From positions 1-64,000 of the forward strand of contig CBDFJV010000004.1 of assembly GCA_965248605.1 (NCBI GenBank): a DNA stretch of 64,000 bases, read 5' to 3'. The DNA is from CAUZJF01 sp965248605. Lineage in GTDB: Bacteria; Chloroflexota; Dehalococcoidia; Lucifugimonadales; CAUZJF01. Position numbers and translations under genes: made by a program. Positions within the stretch are counted from its first letter, which is position 1. The number at the start of each line of letters is the position of its first letter. The notes under the pieces were generated by a model. That model had not been told where the DNA came from. It made no database searches and saw only the letters and a program-made list of their open reading frames with translations. This document shows positions 57,676 through 64,000 of the stretch, piece by piece.

Positions 57676-59127
57676 TCAAACGGCATCCATTCCACTGCTC
57701 CTGAAGCTGTACAGGTGGGAGTCTCGCATGTTGAAGACCAGGCGGACGTCGCGGCCTGCGAGCTCGCGCATGCTCCTGTCGTTGGGCCAGCGAATTGGAC
57801 CCCAATTCAACGGAGTGCTCGGAGCCGTTGTGGGCTCGGAGTCGCCTCTCGACGGATGGTTACCTACGAAGACCGCCCGCTGGTCTCCAGAGAAGCCTTC
57901 GATAGGCCTACCTTCTCCGTCCCATACCTCGACTGACATCGAGCCGCCGGTCAGGCGCGGGTCCGCTTCCGGGGACCGCGTGGTCGAGGCATTCAGGACC
58001 AGGTCGTCTCCCGGCCACTTCATGGGTTTTGTAACTAACCGGGCGTCCATGTAGCCGGCGGAGATCGACACGAACCGGTCAACGGTGATCTCGGCCAGGC
58101 CAATGTTGCCGACTTTGTGGGGACCCTTCTTTACGTGAATATGGGAGCCGCTCTTGCCGCCGAAGTAGAACCTTAGCTGGTTGCCGGACTGGATCGGGCC
58201 GCCTGTCGAGCACGTGGTCCACGCCTGGTTCCACGGGAACGTCGGACCGATGAAGGCTTCCCGCTTCGGGGGCATATGCCACGTCTCGAGATCGTAGCTC
58301 CACACGAGCATCAGCTCGAAGTGGGTTGGGTCGCCGAACCAGCGCTCCGCGAGACCGAGGTAGACATCTGCGTAAGGAAAGCCCACCATGCCGTGGTACT
58401 GGATGTCCGGCGGGTCGAGGAGGTCCGACCTGAGAATGATATTTGTGTCAGAGAAATTCTTGAAATCCTTGCCCTGGGAAATCCCCACGCACCTCCTGGC
58501 GGTTTCCTTGAACGTGTCGGCCTTGTATGTAACGACGTATTTCCCATCGACTTTCTTTGACCAGAGATAGTAGACGTCAGTCCCCGACAGGTCCTTCGTC
58601 CCGGGGCGTCCGCTATATTGAGGCGACGGCACCACAGCGTCGAGTTCCGTCCAATGATAACCATCCTTGCTAACGGACTCGTACATGCCATAGATGGGGT
58701 GGCCGGACTTCGAGGGCCCCCGATGCACCATCGTGCGGAACGGGTATTCCTCGTCATCTGGTTCGTAATACACCGAAACGCAGCGACAGTGTGTTATGGC
58801 GATGTTGTTCTTCTTGCTGCCGCGGAACTCGTGGATGCCCAGGTTGGGGCGGGTCCAGTGGAAGCCGTCCGTACTGTCGGCTACACACATGGCTGCCGGA
58901 AAGTCAGGGGCCGCTGTCGTGTAGTACATCCTCCAGGCGTCGCCCACCTTGAGGACGGTGCCGTACAGCGCAAGGGCCGTGCCTTCCCAGGGCGTCTCCG
59001 GCCGCATCACCGGCTCGGGATAGAGGAGAGGCTTGTGCCAAAGGCGCGTAAGCATCGACTGATCGTCGATCCAGCCGTCGTCCAGGAAGAGCTGGCTCTT
59101 CGTCAGGTCGCGTTCTCGGTTGTCCAT
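57676..59127 (-). CDS. Glycoside-hydrolase-like five-bladed beta-propeller protein
   Basis: A 483-residue protein whose repeated blade motifs (WRMYYTTAAPD, STDGFHWTRPNLG, VSKDGYHWTELDAV, GKYVVTYKADTF, YDLETWHMPP, NQLRFYFGGKSGSH) are those of the GH32/GH43/GH68-type propeller superfamily. The C-terminal 150 residues form a beta-sandwich-like extension (MSVEVWDGEGRPIEGF). No signal peptide is seen, so it is probably cytoplasmic. The ATG at 59127 is preferred (GAGGTG before it); a GTG nine bases upstream is an alternative. The substrate is unknown, but sugar processing is likely. Confidence 0.8.
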   Translation of the reverse strand: MDNRERDLTKSQLFLDDGWIDDQSMLTRLWHKPLLYPEPVMRPETPWEGTALALYGTVLKVGDAWRMYYTTAAPDFPAAMCVADSTDGFHWTRPNLGIHEFRGSKKNNIAITHCRCVSVYYEPDDEEYPFRTMVHRGPSKSGHPIYGMYESVSKDGYHWTELDAVVPSPQYSGRPGTKDLSGTDVYYLWSKKVDGKYVVTYKADTFKETARRCVGISQGKDFKNFSDTNIILRSDLLDPPDIQYHGMVGFPYADVYLGLAERWFGDPTHFELMLVWSYDLETWHMPPKREAFIGPTFPWNQAWTTCSTGGPIQSGNQLRFYFGGKSGSHIHVKKGPHKVGNIGLAEITVDRFVSISAGYMDARLVTKPMKWPGDDLVLNASTTRSPEADPRLTGGSMSVEVWDGEGRPIEGFSGDQRAVFVGNHPSRGDSEPTTAPSTPLNWGPIRWPNDRSMRELAGRDVRLVFNMRDSHLYSFRSSGMDAV

Positions 59128-59892
59128 TGGGGGCACCTCGGGGGAACTGGTCTAGTTCTATCTCTGGAACAAACAGCCGTCTTCTCCTGCTGAACGGAAG
59201 CTGCCTAACTACCCACATCTCCTGGCTCCGAATGTCTTGAGAGTTGGCAACGAAATTGAGCGCTGGCCCGTGGAGTTGATAGCCGGCTTCGCCGACGAGC
59301 CCGGACACTCAGCTTACGATAGGCTGGCTCGTCGCGACGTCTCTGCCGATGCTGCTGAAAGTCTCGGTCCCCCACTCGAGCCAGTGAGAAGTCGTGGCCA
59401 CTACGGTGCTATGCCCCAGCGATGTGATTGACATGGCTCGTTCTGATCGCGGGAACCGGCGCTGCAAAGGTTTATACTCCCGGTCGTTAGGAACCGCAAC
59501 CACGTGGACTCCACCTGACCGGAAAAGAGACTCTCCACCCGTGCTCGGCCGCCAGCATGGCAACAATTGCCTTCAATGCCTGATTTCGATCCACCACTTA
59601 CGCCGCTCTCTGTTCTGAGGTTGTGAAAGCTTACCACGCTAGACATCCAAGCACCTTCTCCCGGCCACTCGTGACCCCTTGCCACAATCGCGGGAAGGGG
59701 TTGTTGAATGCGGTTTAGGCGGCGGGGCGTAGGTGAGTCCGGCCATCGCAGTCGACTCATGCGACCAGCCTTTACAAAAGGGCTAATCGTGTTAAGGCCA
59801 TTCCGGGTCGGCTCGGCGTAATCCAGGCCAGGAGCCTGCGGGCTAGCAGGCCAAAAGCATGCGTTAAACTAAAGGTCACCCAACGAGGCGGT
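59128..59892. other. Intergenic region with a recurring repeat
   Basis: No gene is supported. It carries the first copy of the intergenic repeat also found near 61790 and 62917. Confidence 0.45.
59675..59740. repeat. Intergenic repeat, copy 1
   Basis: CCCCTTGCCACAATCGCGGG then AAGGGGTTGTTGAATGCGG. The outer CCCCTT and AAGGGG can pair around TGCCACAATCGCGGG. Related copies lie near 61790-61845 and 62917-62973. Confidence 0.7.
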
Positions 59893-60720
59893 ATGACCCC
59901 TGAAGATGTGACCGAGCAGGGCTACGAGATATTGCGAGCGAAGAGCTCAATGCACACCGCCGAAGTCTACCGACGCGGCGACGTGGTTATACGAGAGACG
60001 GGGCCTTGGGCTCCAACCGTCCATTCGCTCCTGCGCCATCTCGCGTCCGTTGGCTTCCCCGCGCCGCGGTTGGTGGGCACTGGGTTCGACGATCAGGGTC
60101 GCGAAACGCTTAGATACATCGAAGGTGAGTTCATGGACAAGGGACCGTGGACCCTGGAGGGAGTGTCCGCCGTCGGCCTTATGCTCCGAGAACTGCACGA
60201 GGCGACGTCTTCGTTCCGGCCGCCACCTGACGCGATATGGGGCCCGTGGTTCGGGCGGGAAATCGGCGGAGCGGAACGGGTGATCGGCCACTGTGACTTC
60301 GCTCCTTGGAACATCGTGGCGCGAGACGGGCTGCCGGTTGCTCTCATCGACTGGGACTTCTCCAGTCCCGTCGACCCGCTCGTTGAGCTGGCGCAGGCAT
60401 CGTGGCTCAACGCCAAGCTGCACTCCGACGACATCGCGGAGATCGAAGGACTTCCGCCAGTTGCGGAACGAGCGAAGCATCTTCGCGCCATCGTCGACGC
60501 CTACGGGCTCTCGGCGAAGGAGAGGCGGGGCTTCGTCGACCGGATCATCGAGTTCGCGGTATTTGACACGGCGGCAGAGGCAGACTACGCCGGCGTCACC
60601 CGCGAACCCACCACCCGGGAGACCACCGACAGTTTGTCTCTGTGGGCGATGGCATGGCCAGCACGGGCAGGCGCGTGGCTGCTGCGGAATCGAAGAGAGC
60701 TAGAGAACGCTTTGATCTAG
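59893..60720 (+). CDS. Aminoglycoside-phosphotransferase-family kinase (APH/choline-kinase fold)
   Basis: A 275-residue kinase-like protein. The catalytic loop VIGHCDFAPWNIVAR (His-x-Asp-x4-Asn, about residues 135-149) and the metal-binding ALIDWDFSSPVDP (about 154-166) are complete. The N-lobe has an ATP-site segment (HTAEVYRRGDVVIRETGPW). Members phosphorylate small molecules such as aminoglycosides, choline, homoserine or sugars; the short length and neighbours give no hint of the substrate. It starts with ATG (GAGGCGGT upstream), alone on this strand with 127 bases before the next gene. Confidence 0.85.
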   Translation: MTPEDVTEQGYEILRAKSSMHTAEVYRRGDVVIRETGPWAPTVHSLLRHLASVGFPAPRLVGTGFDDQGRETLRYIEGEFMDKGPWTLEGVSAVGLMLRELHEATSSFRPPPDAIWGPWFGREIGGAERVIGHCDFAPWNIVARDGLPVALIDWDFSSPVDPLVELAQASWLNAKLHSDDIAEIEGLPPVAERAKHLRAIVDAYGLSAKERRGFVDRIIEFAVFDTAAEADYAGVTREPTTRETTDSLSLWAMAWPARAGAWLLRNRRELENALI

Positions 60721-60847
60721 GAGTGCCCTATATAATAACGGGCGGCAGAGGGCAGGGAACCCCAGTGGCTCCTCGTTCTGGGAGTAGACTCGATTCTGCC
60801 CATTCTCAATTCAGCACTCGCGAAGCTTGTAAAGGAGACGCTAGGAA

Positions 60848-61666
60848 ATGCCGCTATACATGGACAGACATGATGGTGAAAACCTCACCCCTGAAGGCGT
60901 CGCCAAGGGGCACGCGGCAGACCTAAAGCTTGAAGATGAGTATGACTGCAAATTCATCACGTATTGGTACGACGATGAACGAAATTCCGTTTTCTGCCTA
61001 GTCAAGGCACCCGACATGAGCACCGTTCACAAGGTGCATAATGAGGCGCATGGGTTCCTCCATAATGAGATCGTGGGGGTAGATCAAGCCATCGTCAAAG
61101 CCTTCTTGGGCAGAGTTGAGGACCCCGCTCCGACGGCCGGTGAAGTGTCTATGGATTCCCCGTTCCGTGCCATTATGTTCACCGATCTCGAGGGTTCTAC
61201 CCAGATGATCAGTGAACTAGGAGACGAAAAGTCCATGGAGTTGCTCCGAACCCATAATGCGCTCACACGTGATGCGCTCCACACTCATACAGGACGGGAG
61301 ATCAAACACACAGGCGACGGCTTCATGGCCTCATTCACTTCGGCCGTAAATGCTGTGGAATGTGCCGTCGAAATTCAAAAGATGATCGTGAAACTCGGTG
61401 AAGAGAATCGAGATAAAGCCATGAATCTTCGAATCGGGATCAGTGCAGGAGAGCCCGTTCGTAACGATAATCAGCTATATGGAGCCGCTGTCAACCTCGC
61501 TGCCAGGTTGTGCAGCCAAGCCAAACCCGGAAGCATTTTTGTGGCGCAAGTCGTGCGTGATCTTTTGATTGGAAAGCGTATTCCATTTGATGGACTTGGC
61601 GAGTTCAAGGCCAAGGGGTTTGAACAACCAATTCCACTAATCGAGGTTGTTTGGAAGGATGCGTAG
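60848..61666 (+). CDS. DUF4242 (nickel-binding-like) domain fused to class III nucleotidyl cyclase
   Basis: A 272-residue fusion. Residues 1-90 (MPLYMDRHDGENLTPEGVAK ... HKVHNEAHGFLHNEIVGVD) resemble the small DUF4242/SCO4226 nickel-binding ferredoxin-like domain with several His. Residues 105-272 form an adenylate/guanylate cyclase catalytic domain: metal Asp in MFTDLEGSTQM, second metal Asp in IKHTGDGFMASF, and NLAARL near the transition-state Asn/Arg. It should make cAMP or a related messenger, perhaps under metal or ligand control. ATG at 60848 follows AGGAGACGCTAGG. The end overlaps nothing essential; the next gene starts at 61896. Confidence 0.85.
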   Translation: MPLYMDRHDGENLTPEGVAKGHAADLKLEDEYDCKFITYWYDDERNSVFCLVKAPDMSTVHKVHNEAHGFLHNEIVGVDQAIVKAFLGRVEDPAPTAGEVSMDSPFRAIMFTDLEGSTQMISELGDEKSMELLRTHNALTRDALHTHTGREIKHTGDGFMASFTSAVNAVECAVEIQKMIVKLGEENRDKAMNLRIGISAGEPVRNDNQLYGAAVNLAARLCSQAKPGSIFVAQVVRDLLIGKRIPFDGLGEFKAKGFEQPIPLIEVVWKDA

Positions 61667-61789
61667 CCTGCGCCACAATTCTCTGATCGGCGATTTGCGC
61701 GCAACTTGCCAGGAGGCCAGCAGTGGCAAGTTGATGTGGAGAGAGCCTTGCACAGCGGCAGCAGGGAGTCCTCGAAGGAGGGTCGGCCG

Positions 61790-61845
61790 CCCTCTGCCAC
61801 AATCGCGAGAAGGGTTATTGCAGGGCGTTGCGGCGGCAGGGGTGA
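61790..61845. repeat. Intergenic repeat, copy 2
   Basis: CCCTCTGCCACAATCGCGAG then AAGGGTTATTGCAGGGCGTTGCGG, matching copy 3 closely. It lies inside a long open frame upstream of the Gfo/Idh/MocA gene, which supports the view that this part of the frame is not coding. Confidence 0.7.
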
Positions 61846-61895
61846 ATCTCCCCCGGGGTATATTTACCAGAAACGACATCGAACCGGAGGTCGTC

Positions 61896-62894
61896 TTGCA
61901 AGAAGGGATCGTACGCTACGGAATCATCAGCACGGCGCGCATCGCCATAGAGCGACATATCCCCGCCGGCCGTGAGTCGAATTCCTCGGAGATCGTGGCC
62001 ATCTCCAGTCGCACTGAGAGTAGAGCCAAAGAGACGGCTGAGGAGCACGCCATCCCAAGGTGGTACGGGTCCTACGAAGCGCTGCTCGCAGACGCGGATG
62101 TGGATGCAGTCATCAATGCGCTCCCCAACTCGATGCATTACGAGTGGACAATCAAAGCCGCTGAGGCTGGCAAACACATCCTGTGCGAAAAGCCCCTGGC
62201 GGTGACGGTCGACGAGGCTCGAAGCATGATCGACGCCGCCAACGCGAACAATGTCGTACTGGTGGAGGCCTTCACACACCGTTGGAACCCCCACCTACGA
62301 ACGGCGCGGGGGTGGATCAGCGAAGGCGCCATTGGCCATGTGACAAGCGTTCGTTCGGCGTTAACGTTTCAGATCGCTCAGCCGCTCGGCAACATACGCT
62401 TCTCACCCGAACTTGCCGGTGGCAGCCTGATGGACGCAGGCTGCTACGCGGTGTACGCGAGTCGCTTTGTGCTCGACGAAGAGCCCGTCCGGGCTGCGGC
62501 GCTCACATACGACTCAGGAGATTACGGAGTCGAGACTACGTTCAACGGCATGCTGGAGTTTCCTAGTGGTGCCGTTGCTCACGTGGCTAGCAGCATGGAG
62601 GAGCCGGGCCGGTGCGAGTTTATCGCGATAGGCTCCGAGGGCCGCATCGAGGTACCGAACATGTTTGATGACAGCGGGCCGGTAGTCATCAAGACGGGCG
62701 GTGAGGAGCGAGTCGAGGCTACGCCCGCACCGGACAGGTTTCGCGTTCAGCTAGACGAGTTCTCCGAGTGCGTGCTAACGGGCAAGCGGCCGGAGTTCCC
62801 GGCAGAAGATGGTCTGGCGAACACTGCGGCTCTGGTCGCGTTGCTGTCAGCAGCTAGGAGCGGCACACTGGCGGACGTAGAGCAAACTAATTAA
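61896..62894 (+). CDS. Gfo/Idh/MocA-family oxidoreductase
   Basis: A 332-residue NAD(P)-dependent sugar or cyclitol dehydrogenase-like enzyme. It has a Rossmann start (VRYGIISTARIAIERHIPAG), VDAVINALPNSMHYEWTIKA, the family hallmark HILCEKPLAVTVDEA (Glu-Lys-Pro), VVLVEAFTHRWNPHL, and a C-terminal alpha/beta domain with GGSLMDAGCYAVYASRFVL. Closest to the trans-1,2-dihydrobenzene-diol / D-xylose dehydrogenase-like group by those motifs. I choose TTG at 61896, six bases after GGAGG, because the frame upstream (to 61647) is built of repeat and downstream-of-cyclase sequence. Confidence 0.85.
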   Translation: MQEGIVRYGIISTARIAIERHIPAGRESNSSEIVAISSRTESRAKETAEEHAIPRWYGSYEALLADADVDAVINALPNSMHYEWTIKAAEAGKHILCEKPLAVTVDEARSMIDAANANNVVLVEAFTHRWNPHLRTARGWISEGAIGHVTSVRSALTFQIAQPLGNIRFSPELAGGSLMDAGCYAVYASRFVLDEEPVRAAALTYDSGDYGVETTFNGMLEFPSGAVAHVASSMEEPGRCEFIAIGSEGRIEVPNMFDDSGPVVIKTGGEERVEATPAPDRFRVQLDEFSECVLTGKRPEFPAEDGLANTAALVALLSAARSGTLADVEQTN

Positions 62895-62916
62895 AGGCGA
62901 CCTCCCCACCACCCAA

Positions 62917-62973
62917 CCCCTTGCCACAATCGCGAGGAGGGTTGTTGCAGGGCGTTGCGGGGCCAGGGTGTAG
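62917..62973. repeat. Intergenic repeat, copy 3
   Basis: CCCCTTGCCACAATCGCGAG then GAGGGTTGTTGCAGGGCGTTGCGG. It is followed by CAGGGTGTAGCTCAGTCGGTA, which resembles the first quarter of a tRNA, but no full tRNA follows. Confidence 0.7.
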
Positions 62974-63032
62974 CTCAGTCGGTACCCGCCGTTTCGAGGG
63001 CGTCTGATAGGCGTTACTTCGCCCAGATCATC

Positions 63033-63932
63033 TCACGATGTAGCCTCGGGCTTGATACCGACGTCATCAAGCCTACGCTTCACCTCTGCATACGTTTCAG
63101 GAGGCAGCGGTCCCCGCAACACTGCGCTGACGTTCTCCTTCAGATGCATTGGGTTCTTCGTACCCGCTATGATCGTGTGTACATTCGGATGCGTCAACGT
63201 AAAGCGGAGAACGAAAGTGCTGCGGCTTTCTCCCTCGCCTTTAAGTTCGTCCAGCCCGGCTTCATCGAACTTGTTCCAGGTCTCCTCTCCCCCATGGCCT
63301 TGTCCGGGTTCGCCCTTGGCCACTCCACCGCGAATTACGGTGCCGATCCCTTCTTCCGAGCACTTCGTGATCACGTCCTCATGCTCCCGCTGCAGGGCCG
63401 AGTATGGGATCTGAAACTCGTCGAATACCCCCATGTCTAGGTGGTCGGTGATGTTGGGAAGCGTCGAAGAAGAGCCGAGAAACCGGATCTTTCCCTCTGT
63501 CTGAAGATCTCTCAGAGTATCGATGGCACCGTCCTGCTCGAGAGTTTCCTTGGATGGGCTGGTATGGAACTGTACGAAGTCGAGGTGGTCGGTCTTCATC
63601 CTTGCGAGGCTCTGGTTGACCCCTGCGACGATGTTGTCACGGGTAAACACGTGGCGCCCCAGAGCGGGATCACTGGCGACAGCGCAACCGCACTTCGAGG
63701 CCAGAAAGAACTCGGAACGGCGGTGCGAGATATATTCCCCGATGAACTCTTCGCTCCTCCCGTAGTCTATCGAAGTATCGATGAAGTTAATCCCTGCGTC
63801 GAGCACGGCGTTCAACGTACGCTCCGCGATGTCTTCGGGTACTTCACGGACAGCCATGGCCCCGTATCCCAAGCGAGTTACACTTAGTCCGGTGCGCCCG
63901 AGGATCGCTGTGTCCAAGCCCTGATCAGACAT
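63033..63932 (-). CDS. Aldo/keto reductase
   Basis: A 299-residue NADPH-type aldo/keto reductase with the barrel's usual features: LSVTRLGYGAMAVRE at the start, INFIDTSIDYGRSEEFIGEY (catalytic Asp and Tyr), FFLASKCG (catalytic Lys), DFVQFHTS (His), IRFLGSSSTLPN, FEFQIPYSALQ-type strand (FDEFQIPYSAL), and the cofactor-binding HPNVHTIIAGTKNPMHL. The C-terminus is near the family's. The ATG at 63932 follows GGAAGGGG; a start at 63977 would add a poor N-terminal extension. It is convergent with the Gfo/Idh/MocA gene. Confidence 0.88.
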   Translation of the reverse strand: MSDQGLDTAILGRTGLSVTRLGYGAMAVREVPEDIAERTLNAVLDAGINFIDTSIDYGRSEEFIGEYISHRRSEFFLASKCGCAVASDPALGRHVFTRDNIVAGVNQSLARMKTDHLDFVQFHTSPSKETLEQDGAIDTLRDLQTEGKIRFLGSSSTLPNITDHLDMGVFDEFQIPYSALQREHEDVITKCSEEGIGTVIRGGVAKGEPGQGHGGEETWNKFDEAGLDELKGEGESRSTFVLRFTLTHPNVHTIIAGTKNPMHLKENVSAVLRGPLPPETYAEVKRRLDDVGIKPEATS

Positions 63933-64000
63933 TGTTGTTTCACCCCTTCCAAATGTGCGCATTCCAGTCGTCGTCACCCAGAGGCGGAATCTCTTGTGTA

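Noticed and set aside
61647..61895. Upstream extension of the Gfo/Idh/MocA gene
   Set aside because: The frame is open, but it contains the intergenic repeat and no family sequence; the TTG at 61896 has a good ribosome binding site and starts at the family N-terminus.
62966..63030. Possible tRNA (GTGTAGCTCAGTCGGTA)
   Set aside because: Only the D-arm-like segment is present; no anticodon arm, T arm or acceptor pairing follows.

Overview
The window looks like a chromosomal segment of a high-GC bacterium, most likely a member of the Chloroflexota (Dehalococcoidia / SAR202-like). This rests on protein style: CSLREA parallel beta-helix proteins, many Thr/Pro-rich lipoproteins, DUF3179, COG4315 repeats, an N-acyl-D-amino-acid deacylase and the tmRNA tag ending ELALAA. 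It has not been tested by any search. No rRNA or CRISPR was seen.

Layout. 1-3073: a MacA/MacB-type export operon (adaptor with peptidoglycan-binding repeats, ATPase, FtsX-type permease). 3325-4734 (minus): a DUF3179 lipoprotein whose frame contains a TGA exactly where the family has the first Cys of its CPLC motif, followed by a SECIS-like hairpin with a GGUCU loop; I read it as a candidate selenoprotein and the most exciting item here. 5036-10655: a catabolic block (SDR dehydrogenase, an unrecognised two-repeat protein, D-aminoacylase-type amidohydrolase, YhcH-type sugar protein) mixed with serine-recombinase scars and a chimeric oxidoreductase/integrase remnant.

11209-32212: the pieces of what appears to have been one giant surface gene made of at least seven CSLREA-headed beta-helix modules and ending in a membrane anchor. 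It is split by an IS1380-family insertion at 13820-15523, a frameshift near 18055, an 8.6-kb foreign block (19405 to about 28019, with two more IS1380-like elements, three small lipoproteins or secreted proteins and phage debris), and a G9-tract frameshift at 31452. 32397-33347 (minus) encodes two membrane proteins. 35778-45101 is a second giant surface gene (membrane segments, thrombospondin type-3 repeats, three LamG domains, cadherin/PKD-like domains, RTX repeats), broken by IS copies and one frameshift. 45540-47156 is a four-repeat COG4315 secreted protein.

47270-51638: a serine recombinase broken by an IS21 element, sitting against the 3' end of ssrA (tmRNA, minus strand); this looks like the recombinase end of an integrated element. 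51821-53538: another complete IS1380-family copy. 53675-54648: two blue-copper-like lipoproteins. 54784-55917: dnaN with a good sigma70-type promoter. The rest holds ordinary accessory genes: an HbpS/GlcG-like secreted protein, a beta-propeller glycoside-hydrolase-like protein, an APH-type kinase, a DUF4242-cyclase fusion, a Gfo/Idh/MocA oxidoreductase and an aldo/keto reductase, with a short intergenic repeat recurring between them.

Overall this is a mobile-element-rich region in which large cell-surface genes have been repeatedly broken by closely related insertion sequences, next to conserved housekeeping genes (ssrA, dnaN).
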